Shown here: piece by piece, positions 17,605 through 26,278 of the stretch
Layout: every line of letters starts with the position of its first letter
Numbering within the stretch: position 1 is the stretch's first letter
From: JBLHGU01 sp047615875
Lineage (GTDB): Bacteria; Pseudomonadota; Gammaproteobacteria; Arenicellales; CAJQKF01
Assembly: GCA_047615875.1 (NCBI GenBank)
Contig: JBLHGU010000033.1
Location: 1-37,861, forward strand
Reading direction: 5' to 3'
Length of the DNA stretch: 37,861 nt
Position numbers and translations under genes: made by a program
The notes under the pieces: model-generated
Told to the model about the DNA's origin: nothing
Databases searched by the model: none
What the model saw: the letters and a program-made list of their open reading frames with translations, nothing else

Positions 17605-18864
17605 ATGGTTATTAATAGAAAAATTCAAGCTGGAATACCAAGCGATTTGCGTCGCGTGCATCGTAGTCTGGTGTTGCGTCGTCTTTTTGCCAGCAAAAAC
17701 GCGTCCAGGGCTCAGCTCGCAGAAGAGTCCGGGCTTTCGGCGATGGCCATAACTCGAATAATTCGAGAATTGCTTGAGAGCGGTCTTATTGAGGAAGTAG
17801 GAAAGCGTGACCGAGGCGGGATGCCGGGTCGCAAGCGTACCAATTTGCGTATTAATGCTACAGGCTCATATGTGGTCGGCCTGGTAATCTCGGCGTTTGG
17901 TCATGAAGTAGCGCTAATGGATGCTAACGGTATCCCGCTAGTCAGTCAGCGTATTTCATTTGGTAATGTTCAAAATGCTGAACAGGCAATAAATGGTGCC
18001 TGTGATGCCATTACAGCCTTGATAACTCAGGAGAAAATTGACACTGATCGAATTTTAGGCATCGGTATATCGATTGCTGGATTTGTGCAGAGTTCCACAG
18101 GTAATGTGTTACATGCTCCGTATCTTGGCTGGAAAGACATCGAATTAGGGCGCCAAATCTCGGAATATACCGGGCTGCCAGTTATAGCGGAAAATATCGC
18201 CGACGCTATCAATCTCGCCGAACAATCCACCACCGCCTATTCCACGAATGGCGATCTTTTCCTGGTGCATGCCAGTGTTACGTGCGGCGGAAGTATTACC
18301 CAGAATGGGCACCTGGTTCGTGGCGCTAATCACGCTGCAGGCTATATTGGTCATTTGCCCTCAGGTCAAAGCTCACTAATCTGCTCCTGTGGCTCATCAG
18401 ATTGTCTTAATGCCCATGCATCTGGATGGTCTGTGTTGGCTAATCTTCAGTTATTAGATTCCAGACATTTTCGATTCGATCGTATTGAGGTCTATGCCGA
18501 TACGTTGAAGGAATTAATAGCACAGAATCCAGATGTGGCAACCCGCGAGGGCAGTGAGCTATTCAAGGCCGGCCAGCATCTTGGTCGTGGATTGCGAAAT
18601 GTGGCACTTATTGTCGATCCAGAAGCCATCGTTCTGGCTGGTAAGATGGCTGAATCGTCGGCCTATGTCGACGGTTGTAAATCTGCCTGGCAAGAGATGT
18701 CCGCGCGTCATTTGCAAAAGATACCCGAGTTAATTATCGGCCACACGGCACCGCTGGCAGCAGCGGGGTTTTTGGCATTAGATAATTTTCTGCTATCACC
18801 TCGCCTTAATATCGAGTCGCTAAATAATTCTGTACCGGTTTTTAACGAGAGGCATAAAACGTGA
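17605..18864 (+). CDS. ROK-family transcriptional regulator (NagC/XylR type)
   Basis: This 419-residue regulator probably controls the transporter and sulfatase genes that follow. An N-terminal winged helix (about residues 10-85) shows NASRAQLAEESGLSAMAITR and a basic PGRKRTNLRIN wing. The ROK sensor domain follows. Its zinc motif is CSCGSSDC (Cys260, Cys262, Cys267) with an upstream His in YIGHLPSG. The phosphate-binding DxGGT of ROK sugar kinases is missing (VVGLVISAFGHE stands there), so it is a regulator, not a kinase. ROK regulators usually bind sugars or phospho-sugars, which hints that the inducer is carbohydrate-like. Its stop overlaps the GTG of the TRAP permease by 4 nt (GTGA), so the two are translationally coupled. 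The ATG has no ribosome-binding site. Confidence 0.9.
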   Translation: MVINRKIQAGIPSDLRRVHRSLVLRRLFASKNASRAQLAEESGLSAMAITRIIRELLESGLIEEVGKRDRGGMPGRKRTNLRINATGSYVVGLVISAFGHEVALMDANGIPLVSQRISFGNVQNAEQAINGACDAITALITQEKIDTDRILGIGISIAGFVQSSTGNVLHAPYLGWKDIELGRQISEYTGLPVIAENIADAINLAEQSTTAYSTNGDLFLVHASVTCGGSITQNGHLVRGANHAAGYIGHLPSGQSSLICSCGSSDCLNAHASGWSVLANLQLLDSRHFRFDRIEVYADTLKELIAQNPDVATREGSELFKAGQHLGRGLRNVALIVDPEAIVLAGKMAESSAYVDGCKSAWQEMSARHLQKIPELIIGHTAPLAAAGFLALDNFLLSPRLNIESLNNSVPVFNERHKT

Positions 18865-20753
18865 CAACTATTGCAGAGTCTGTCTGGCTTAGTCGTAGTC
18901 GCCAATTGGTTGCAATCGTATTAGCGCTATTCAGTTTGTATTCGGCTTTTTTCGGTGTGTTCTCGGATATGATCCAGCGAAGTTTTCACCTCGCACTGGT
19001 TTTATTCCTGATCTATACCGGTCATGGCGCGCTTAATCGGCAATCACCACGGATCCCACATTTAGCCATAGACATTGTTTTGTTGTTGGCAGGGGTCGGC
19101 GTGTTGATCTATCACGTGGTATTTTTCGAGGTAATCTCCGGTCGTTGGGGAGAACTCACAGAGCTTGAGTTCTGGTTCGGTATGGTTTGTATTGTCACTT
19201 TGCTTGAAGCCACACGTCGCAGTATTGGTTGGCCCATTGTGATTCTTGCCGTAATTTTTCTTGGCTACGCGTTTCTTGGTCCCAGCTTGCCTGGCCTGCT
19301 AAATCATCGTGGCTATTCTCTGGACCGGGTGATTAGTCATCTTTATCTCGGTGGCGGTGGAATTTTTGGTACACCGTTGGGTGTTAGTGCCACCTTTGTC
19401 ATCTTGATTGTTATTTTTGGCGCCATGTTGGAACGCTCAGGTGCTGGTCGTGTGTTGATGGACATCGCCACCGGTGCAACCGGGCGCTCCCGAGGCGGGC
19501 CAGCCAAGGCCGCTGTAGTGGGCAGCAGTCTTATGGGTATGATCTCCGGTACGGCGGTAGCCAATGTGTTAACGACCGGCACGATCAGTATTCCACTAAT
19601 GAAGCGTAATGGCTATCGTCCCCATGTGGCCGGAGCCATCGAAGCTGTAGCTTCGACCGGTGGCCAGTTAATGCCACCAGTAATGGGTGCGGCCGCATTT
19701 ATTATGGCTGATTTAACAGAGACACCTTATCTGGAGATCGCCAGTGCAGCGATTCTGCCAGCAGTACTGTACTACATCGTTTTGTTTGCTGTTGTACATC
19801 TGGAAGCAGTTAAAAATGATATCCCGGTATTAACCGGCGACGAATTGCCACGCTTCATTCCGACCATTCTGCAGGGTGGCCATCTGCTGCTATCGTTACC
19901 GGTGTTTGCCTATATGTTAATTACCGGTTACTCAGTAATGTACGCGTCATTCTGGGCAATTGTGACAACAATCCTTGTTAGCTATGCCAAGCGCACTACC
20001 TGGCTTACACCACGCAAATTGATTGGCAGTTTTATCGATGGCGTTAACGCGCTGTTACCAGTCGCAGTGGCGTGTGCCACAGCGGGCATTATTATCGGGG
20101 TTATTACACTAACCGGTCTGGGTTTAAAATTCAGCTCGCTAATTGTTGCTGTGTCTGGCGATAACCTAGTGGTGGCACTAATACTTACCCTGGTAGCGTC
20201 ACTATTGCTTGGTATGGGTCTACCCACTGCTGCCGCCTATATTCTCGTTTCTACTCTGGTCGCACCAGCGCTGGTTGATCTGGGTGTTGAATTACTTGCT
20301 GCGCACTTGTTTGTATTTTATGGTGCGATGTTGTCGTCGATAACACCACCGGTGGCAATGGCAGCCTATGCCGCCGCCAGTCTTGCGGAAGCCAATCCTT
20401 TTCGTATTGCAATAACCGCTGTGCAGTTTGGCATTGCGGCATTCATTGTGCCTTTCTTCTTCGTTATTAATCCTGCCCTGCTTGGCTTTGGTGATGCAAC
20501 GACCATCGTATTTGCGGCTATTAGCGCAAGTATCGGCGCCCTGGCAATTGCAGTTGCTATTCAAGGTTGGTTAATAACTCGTGTATCTATCATTGAACGC
20601 TTGATTGTTTTTATAGGTGGTCTCTTCTTGATGTTGCCGGATTTCAAAAGTACGGCTCTTGGTGCCCTATTAGTAGCGGCGATATGTGGCAAACAGTGGT
20701 ATCAGAGAAGGTTTTCAAACGAACAGGGCTCAAGTGGTAAAAGCCCCAGTTAA
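18861..20753 (+). CDS. TRAP transporter fused 4TM/12TM permease (TAXI type)
   Basis: This 630-residue inner-membrane protein is the fused small and large permease of a TAXI-type TRAP transporter. The N-terminal third carries about four helices (DctQ-like), and the rest carries the DctM-like helices. The large-subunit signature is clear: AKAAVVGSSLMGMISGTAVA, then VEAVASTGGQLMPPVMGAAA-like residues (here IEAVASTGGQLMPPVMGAAA), and a second GMGLPTAAAYIL repeat with ITPPVAMAAYAAA. It uses an ion gradient with the binding protein encoded 110 nt downstream. The GTG start overlaps the ROK stop codon. The family is certain; the ligand is not, but the following sulfatase genes suggest an anionic organosulfate. 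Confidence 0.93.
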   Translation: MTTIAESVWLSRSRQLVAIVLALFSLYSAFFGVFSDMIQRSFHLALVLFLIYTGHGALNRQSPRIPHLAIDIVLLLAGVGVLIYHVVFFEVISGRWGELTELEFWFGMVCIVTLLEATRRSIGWPIVILAVIFLGYAFLGPSLPGLLNHRGYSLDRVISHLYLGGGGIFGTPLGVSATFVILIVIFGAMLERSGAGRVLMDIATGATGRSRGGPAKAAVVGSSLMGMISGTAVANVLTTGTISIPLMKRNGYRPHVAGAIEAVASTGGQLMPPVMGAAAFIMADLTETPYLEIASAAILPAVLYYIVLFAVVHLEAVKNDIPVLTGDELPRFIPTILQGGHLLLSLPVFAYMLITGYSVMYASFWAIVTTILVSYAKRTTWLTPRKLIGSFIDGVNALLPVAVACATAGIIIGVITLTGLGLKFSSLIVAVSGDNLVVALILTLVASLLLGMGLPTAAAYILVSTLVAPALVDLGVELLAAHLFVFYGAMLSSITPPVAMAAYAAASLAEANPFRIAITAVQFGIAAFIVPFFFVINPALLGFGDATTIVFAAISASIGALAIAVAIQGWLITRVSIIERLIVFIGGLFLMLPDFKSTALGALLVAAICGKQWYQRRFSNEQGSSGKSPS

Positions 20754-20863
20754 ACAAACTAGTAATTAAAAGTATGAATTTCAACGGCGTTGAGATCAGT
20801 TACGACCGTAATCTGCACAAACTGATCATTATTTCTTATTTTATAAACATGAGGAGAAAAGCT

Positions 20864-21865
20864 ATGAATAGCAAACTTCGTTACACTTTACTGGCCAGTG
20901 CTATTACAGCGGTGGCAGCTGTAGCAAGCATCTCACAGGCTCAGGCCGTGACTCAACTATCGATCGGTTCTTGTCCAGTCGGTTGTACGGCTTATACCTG
21001 GTCCGCAGGTATTGCCGACATCATTAACAAGAATGTTGAAGGCGTCCAGGTTACAGCGGAGGAAACCAAGGGTTACGTTGCCAATGTTAAATTGTTAAAT
21101 AAGGGCGATCTTGAAGCCTCTATGGCAACAACCTTGTCTTCCTACGGCGCTTATAAGGCAACCGGTATTTACGCCGGTGGTGAGCCCGGACAAATCTTGA
21201 GCTGGCTGTCTATTGCACCTGTTGCGATGCATGTCATCACTCTTGATGGTGGTCCAGTTAACACGCTTGCAGATCTTAAAGGCAAGCGCGTGGGTATGGG
21301 CCAACCTGGCGGTGTTTCCATGCTGGATGCAGATGCCTTGATGGGTCAGTTGGGGCTAGTTTCCGGAGATGACTTTAAAGATTTTCGTGTGCGACTAGGT
21401 AACATGGCTAACATGTTAGCCGACGGTAATCTGGAAGCAGCAATTTGGAACGGTAGTTTTCCACTACCACCAGTAATTAAGCTGAGTGCTACACAGAAAG
21501 TGAAATTGTTACCCATTTCTGATGAGTTTTATAGTGAGTTGAGCGCCAAATATCCTCCTTACTTCCGCATCAATATACCGGCTGGTACCTATACTGGTAT
21601 TGATGTAGATACGCCATCTTATGGTCTTGGCAATGCCCTGGTTATTTCGGCCAAAGTTCCAGAAGAAATGGTTTATCAAATGACCAAGGCTATCATGACC
21701 AATCTTGATCATTTGAAATCTGTGCACCCGGCCTTCGGACGAGTAAACGAGAATACCGTATTGAATGGATTTGGTGCACCGCTGCATCCAGGTGCATTAC
21801 GTTATTACCGCGAGGCAGGCATCCCAGGTATAGAGGAGTTTGTAAAACGAACCTCGGCCAATTAA
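20864..21865 (+). CDS. TAXI-family TRAP transporter solute-binding protein
   Basis: This 333-residue periplasmic binding protein delivers the ligand to the TRAP permease encoded just upstream. I chose the ATG at 20864 because GAGGAG precedes it by about 8 nt and it gives a clean signal peptide (residues 1-28, ending QAQA). A longer frame from 20774 adds 30 unlikely residues. The mature start LSIGSCPVGCTAYTWSAGI and the following NKNVEGVQVTAEETKGYVAN are typical of TAXI proteins. Later landmarks are LADLKGKRVGMGQPGGVS and LHPGALRYYREAGIPG. Two cysteines close to the mature N-terminus (SCPVGC) could form a disulfide. A 12-bp hairpin follows the gene. The ligand is not evident from the sequence. 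Confidence 0.92.
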   Translation: MNSKLRYTLLASAITAVAAVASISQAQAVTQLSIGSCPVGCTAYTWSAGIADIINKNVEGVQVTAEETKGYVANVKLLNKGDLEASMATTLSSYGAYKATGIYAGGEPGQILSWLSIAPVAMHVITLDGGPVNTLADLKGKRVGMGQPGGVSMLDADALMGQLGLVSGDDFKDFRVRLGNMANMLADGNLEAAIWNGSFPLPPVIKLSATQKVKLLPISDEFYSELSAKYPPYFRINIPAGTYTGIDVDTPSYGLGNALVISAKVPEEMVYQMTKAIMTNLDHLKSVHPAFGRVNENTVLNGFGAPLHPGALRYYREAGIPGIEEFVKRTSAN

Positions 21866-21885
21866 AGTAAATCTGATAAAGCAAC

Positions 21886-21916
21886 AATTCGCCAACCAGC
21901 CTACGGTTGGCGAATT
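21886..21916 (+). terminator. 12-bp perfect hairpin after the binding-protein gene
   Basis: AATTCGCCAACC at 21886-21897 and GGTTGGCGAATT at 21905-21916 pair perfectly around a 7-nt loop. It lies in the 69-nt gap before the first sulfatase. No run of T follows (CGCTTAATAATAAAA), so it is either a partial terminator or an mRNA-stabilising stem. Either would leave the binding protein more abundant than the enzymes downstream. Confidence 0.6.
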
Positions 21917-21934
21917 CGCTTAATAATAAAAGCC

Positions 21935-23401
21935 ATGCCTAAACGCCCCAACATCATCTTGATAATGACGGATCAACAACGCTTTGATTCGATCGCCGCG
22001 CTGGGTGCTAGCTGGATGCATACACCCAATCTCGATAGATTGGTGAACGAAGGCATATCCTTTAGTAACTGTTTTGTTAATTCTCCGGTTTGTGTTACCT
22101 CACGAGCAAGCTTGTTCGCCGGCAGATATCCCCATAACACCGGTGTATTTCACAACTTTCAGGCCTGGCAACCGAGCTGGGTTAGTAACATGGCGAACGC
22201 TGGTTACCACTGCGTTAATATTGGCAAGATGCATATTAATCCCTATCAGGAAATGGGTGGGTTTCATCAACGCTTCGTGGTTGAGAATAAAGATCGTCCG
22301 CTGTTTCTAAATGAGCATTCCAGGGCTTTTTATGACGAGTGGGACAAGGCTTTGAAAAGCCACGGTATCGATAAACCATCGCGTTATAATCGACATGTTG
22401 CGGACCCTGAAGGTTATCGAAAGGCCCTTGGCTGTTTTCCCTGGCAATATGACGAACAACTACACTCAGACATGTTTGTTGGTAATACAGTCAAATGGTG
22501 GTTGAAAGACCGTCTTTCAGATGCGCCACTTTTCTTGCAAGTTGGTTTTCCTGGCCCACACCCACCTTACGACCCTTCGCCAGGTTTTCTTGAAATGTAT
22601 GCCGATGCGGACATACCGCTACCAGAAGTAACCGCAGAACAATTGCATAGGCAACCACAGGCACAGAAAGATCTGCGCCAGAACATGATTGATTTCAACT
22701 TCGATTCTGTGCAGTGGCAGCATATGCCAGATGCGGAAGGTATTCTAAAGATTCGGCGCCACTATGCGGCGAATGTCTCTATGATCGATCAGAAGGTTGG
22801 GGAGATTATCTCTATACTAGAGCAACAATGTGAGCTCGATAATACTTTGGTTGTTTTTACCTCGGATCATGCCGATGCGCTAGGCGATCACGGTCATATT
22901 CAAAAATGGACCATGTACGATACGGTACTGCGTGTACCACTTATATTCTGGTCTCCCGGCATGATTCAACGGCAACAGATTATCGAAACACCCATAGAAC
23001 TTATGGCAGTGGCACCAACCTTGTTGGATGCTGCAGAGATAGATATTCCAACTAACTTCGATGCCAGTTCGCTATGGTCTTTTCTTACAAACAACGACGA
23101 ACTTAATGAAGACGGTGTTGTGTACTCCGAATTATCCCGTGATCACATACAAACAGGCGCGGAGTTTATAGTGATGCGTCGCGACCTTGAGTGGAAAATA
23201 GTTTGGTATGCTGGAGCCGATGATGGCGAGTTGTATAACATTAAGACCGACCCAGATGAATTAAACAATCTTTGGTTTGAAGCGACCTTTCAAAGTGTTC
23301 GTGATGAACTTGTAGAGACAATTCAGCAGCGCACTCTTATGGGCTTCGTTAATGCTCAACAGGTGTCATTACCAACACCCCAGCAACCTATGAAAATGTA
23401 A
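21935..23401 (+). CDS. Sulfatase (alkaline phosphatase superfamily), CVTSR active-site variant
   Basis: This 488-residue type I sulfatase hydrolyses a sulfate ester. It starts directly with PNIILIMTDQQR (metal-binding Asp13), so it has no signal peptide and is cytoplasmic. The nucleophile motif is SPVCVTSRASLFAGRYP. Cys53 is the residue to be oxidised to formylglycine, and Arg57 follows, but the usual Pro of CxPSR is a Thr here. Other active-site parts are NIGKMHINP (Lys and His) and VVFTSDHADALGDHGHIQKW. It differs from the two other sulfatases in the locus, which keep CxPSR and the GPDQLHG motif. The enzyme would act on the cargo of the TRAP system encoded just ahead. The ATG lacks a clear ribosome-binding site. 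Substrate unknown. Confidence 0.9.
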   Translation: MPKRPNIILIMTDQQRFDSIAALGASWMHTPNLDRLVNEGISFSNCFVNSPVCVTSRASLFAGRYPHNTGVFHNFQAWQPSWVSNMANAGYHCVNIGKMHINPYQEMGGFHQRFVVENKDRPLFLNEHSRAFYDEWDKALKSHGIDKPSRYNRHVADPEGYRKALGCFPWQYDEQLHSDMFVGNTVKWWLKDRLSDAPLFLQVGFPGPHPPYDPSPGFLEMYADADIPLPEVTAEQLHRQPQAQKDLRQNMIDFNFDSVQWQHMPDAEGILKIRRHYAANVSMIDQKVGEIISILEQQCELDNTLVVFTSDHADALGDHGHIQKWTMYDTVLRVPLIFWSPGMIQRQQIIETPIELMAVAPTLLDAAEIDIPTNFDASSLWSFLTNNDELNEDGVVYSELSRDHIQTGAEFIVMRRDLEWKIVWYAGADDGELYNIKTDPDELNNLWFEATFQSVRDELVETIQQRTLMGFVNAQQVSLPTPQQPMKM

Positions 23402-23513
23402 TTATTTTAGACATTATAAATGATGATCTATTTTTATTTCTCACTGATGGGTGTGGACACAGACCTACACAGCCTTTTGATTTAATGAATATTTTCGACG
23501 AGGAACATTCGAA

Positions 23514-25076
23514 ATGACAGCCCCAAATATTTTACTCATTCAGGCCGATCAAATGGCCGGACCAGCTTTGCCCATGTATGGCCACAAGGTGGTAAAAACG
23601 CCGCATCTGCAACGGTTAGCTGATAGCGGTACAATATTTCAGAATGCCTATTGCAATAACCCGGTATGCGCACCTTCAAGATTTTCCATGATGTCGGGGC
23701 AATTGTCCTCACGTATCGGCGCATTTGATAATGCCTCGGAGTTTCCCGCCGCAGTACCCACCTTCGCTCACTATCTTCGTGATCTCGGTTACAAGACTTG
23801 TTTGAGCGGCAAGATGCATTTCGTTGGCCCAGATCAATTACATGGTTATGAAGAGCGATTAACCACAGATATCTACCCTTCAGACTTTGGCTGGACATCT
23901 GACTGGAGTCAGACCGAATTTCCCTTTGCTCCATCAGTTATGAGTTTACGCGGCGTGGTGGAATCTGGTTTATGTAAGCGCTCGTTGCAACTTGATTATG
24001 ATGATGAGGTGAGTTTTACATCGGTAAAAAAATTATTTGACTATGCTCGGGATCCGGATCAACGACCGTTCTTCCTCACCGCCTCATTTACCCATCCGCA
24101 CAACCCATTTACCATTACACAGGAGTATTGGGATCGGTACGACGACGATGAAATTGACATGCCATCGGTACCGTTTATTCCCTACGCCGATCGTGATCCC
24201 TGGAGCCAACGTTATTACCACTTAATACGCCAGGATGAGCATCATGTAGATGACGCCACTATTCGCCGAGCCAGACATGCCTACTATGGCATGATCAGCT
24301 ATGTGGATGATCAGGTTGGCAAGTTAATGGAAACACTGGAAATCACTGGTCTTGCGGACAATACTGTTGTGATATTTACTGCGGACCATGGCGACATGAT
24401 GGGCGAGCGTGGTATGTGGTACAAGTTTAATCCCTACGAGTGGTCGGTTCGCGTGCCTATGATTGTATCTGCACCAAATGCAGTCAAAGGTCATGTCGAG
24501 AAACGTGGTGTTTCGCTGTTGGATCTATTACCTACCTTTCTCGATCTGGCTACCGACGGTAATCCGCCGGACGTTATAGATCCGGTTGATGGTCATAGCA
24601 TGGTCGGTTTGTTACATGACAACGATCCTGATTGGCAAGATGATGTGATGATGGAATTTACCGGTGAAGGTATTTATTCACCGTGCTTGATGTTACGCAA
24701 GAATGGTTTCAAATACGTCTACTGTGAAGACGACCCGGGTATGTTGTTTGACTTGAAAAATGACCCAACCGAATTAACCAATCTATGTGGCAATGTCGAC
24801 TATGCCGAGATCGAAAAGGAAATGCTCGACGATATTCTTCATCGTTGGGATCCGGTAGCGATGAAGCAGGAAATTATTCGAAGCCAGAAACGCCGTCTGT
24901 TTGTGCAGAAAGTGTTGCTTAAAGGTGAGCGAGCACCGTGGGATTATCAACCCTACCGAGATGCTTCAAGAGAGTTCGTGCGAAGTGCTGCTAATACCGA
25001 TACGACTATGACTAAAGGCCTGGCTCGATTTCCTTATATGGATCCGGTGCCGCCAGATACACCACGATCCGATTAA
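23514..25076 (+). CDS. Choline-sulfatase-like (BetC-related) sulfatase
   Basis: This 520-residue cytoplasmic sulfatase begins APNILLIQADQMAG (metal-binding Asp12, followed by Gln as in choline sulfatases). The nucleophile is Cys52 in NNPVCAPSRFSMMSGQ. Further landmarks are LSGKMHFVGPDQLHGYEERL, TADHGDMMGERGMWYKFNPY and the long C-terminal tail from WDYQPYRDASREFVRS. Choline sulfatases carry such a tail for oligomerisation, and length and layout match BetC as I recall. GAGGA lies 8 nt before the ATG. The next gene starts 23 nt downstream. It could act on choline-O-sulfate, but the locus lacks betaine aldehyde dehydrogenase and contains an enolase-superfamily enzyme, so another small sulfate ester is equally possible. 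It shares strong similarity with the gene at 27894. Confidence 0.88.
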   Translation: MTAPNILLIQADQMAGPALPMYGHKVVKTPHLQRLADSGTIFQNAYCNNPVCAPSRFSMMSGQLSSRIGAFDNASEFPAAVPTFAHYLRDLGYKTCLSGKMHFVGPDQLHGYEERLTTDIYPSDFGWTSDWSQTEFPFAPSVMSLRGVVESGLCKRSLQLDYDDEVSFTSVKKLFDYARDPDQRPFFLTASFTHPHNPFTITQEYWDRYDDDEIDMPSVPFIPYADRDPWSQRYYHLIRQDEHHVDDATIRRARHAYYGMISYVDDQVGKLMETLEITGLADNTVVIFTADHGDMMGERGMWYKFNPYEWSVRVPMIVSAPNAVKGHVEKRGVSLLDLLPTFLDLATDGNPPDVIDPVDGHSMVGLLHDNDPDWQDDVMMEFTGEGIYSPCLMLRKNGFKYVYCEDDPGMLFDLKNDPTELTNLCGNVDYAEIEKEMLDDILHRWDPVAMKQEIIRSQKRRLFVQKVLLKGERAPWDYQPYRDASREFVRSAANTDTTMTKGLARFPYMDPVPPDTPRSD

Positions 25077-25099
25077 CTTAAGTTTAGACATAATAAGCC

Positions 25100-26278
25100 G
25101 TGCCAAAGCTGGTTGCCACATCCTATGAAAACGTTGATCTTTCTTTAGAGATTACGCAAATCGAGACTATCGTTGTTCGAGCCCCGATTGATATCCCGGT
25201 GAGAACGTCTTTCGGGGTAATGAAAGATCGCCCCGCCGTATTTTTGCGGGTAACCGATAGCAATGGAAATATCGGTGTCGGCGAGATCTGGTGTAACTTC
25301 CCCGGCTGTGGCGCGGAACACCGCGCCAACCTGGTAAATGCTGAGTTAGCACACCATATAGTCGGTAGCGTATTTAGCGATCCGCAGGATTGCTTTTCCC
25401 AGCTACAGTCGAAACTTAAACGGCTGGCTATTCAGTCCGGTGAATCGGGGCCAATTGCTCAGTGTATAGCCGGTGTTGATATTGCATTGTGGGACCTGGT
25501 AGCGCGAAGTCTGAGTCTTCCATTGTATCGATTACTGGGTGGAAGTCAGGCATGTATTCCTGTCTATGCCAGTGGCATAAACCCAAATAATCCAGTCGCT
25601 ACTGTTAATAATTGCCGACAATCAGGGCATAAGGCATTTAAGCTGAAAATTGGCTTCGGTGAAGATATTGATCTGGTTAACTTAGACGGTATATGCGCAT
25701 CACTTGGGTCAGATGAGTCTCTGTTTGTAGATGCTAATCAGGCATGGTCCAAAGCACAGGCGATATCGCAACTTAGTCAGTTGCAGGAGTTTCCTCTTGG
25801 TTGGCTTGAGGAACCCTTGCTGGCGGATAGCGCTACTGAGGACTGGAACCAGTTACACGATCAATCCAGAATACCCATCGCTGCAGGTGAGAACATTATC
25901 GGTCAAGATCGTTTTGTGCAAGCAATAGCATCTAACTGGCTTGATGTGTTGCAACCCGATGTGTGTAAGTGGGGTGGCGTGAGTGGGATTTTACCGATTG
26001 CTCGCCGGGCGTTAGATCGTGGTAAACGTTATTGCCCACACTATCTTGGCGGCGGAATCGGACTGGCCGCTTCTGCGCACTTATTGGCAGCTGTTGGTGG
26101 AGATGGTCTGCTTGAAGTGGATGTTAATCCAAATCCGCTACGAGACGATCTTTATCCTCTGGTAGTAGAGAATGGCACTACCTGTATTTCTCAAGATTCA
26201 GGTATAGGTATTAATCCTGATATGTTAACTGAGATTAGCGCTCGGTTCTCTGGCTCTTCCAAACCACTGACATCATGA
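25100..26278 (+). CDS. Enolase-superfamily dehydratase/racemase (mandelate racemase subgroup)
   Basis: This 392-residue enzyme abstracts a proton next to a carboxylate and then eliminates water or epimerises. The N-terminal capping domain includes RTSFGVMKDRPAVFLRV. The barrel has the expected residues: Lys181 and Lys183 (KLKIGFG), metal ligands Asp211 (VDANQAW), Glu237 (WLEEPL) and Glu264 (IAAGENI), and His314 (CPHYLGGG) paired with the Asp of LQPDVCKWGG. This is the pattern of the mandelate racemase subgroup, mostly sugar-acid dehydratases. The start is GTG at 25100, since no ATG lies in this frame nearby. Its stop overlaps the GMC gene by 4 nt (ATGA). A carboxylate substrate would have to arise from desulfated cargo, perhaps after oxidation. 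The exact reaction is unknown. Confidence 0.88.
   Translation: MPKLVATSYENVDLSLEITQIETIVVRAPIDIPVRTSFGVMKDRPAVFLRVTDSNGNIGVGEIWCNFPGCGAEHRANLVNAELAHHIVGSVFSDPQDCFSQLQSKLKRLAIQSGESGPIAQCIAGVDIALWDLVARSLSLPLYRLLGGSQACIPVYASGINPNNPVATVNNCRQSGHKAFKLKIGFGEDIDLVNLDGICASLGSDESLFVDANQAWSKAQAISQLSQLQEFPLGWLEEPLLADSATEDWNQLHDQSRIPIAAGENIIGQDRFVQAIASNWLDVLQPDVCKWGGVSGILPIARRALDRGKRYCPHYLGGGIGLAASAHLLAAVGGDGLLEVDVNPNPLRDDLYPLVVENGTTCISQDSGIGINPDMLTEISARFSGSSKPLTS

Noticed and set aside
23536..23934. Minus-strand frame of 132 residues inside the second sulfatase.
   Set aside because: It is fully inside a strongly supported sulfatase gene and shows no family features.
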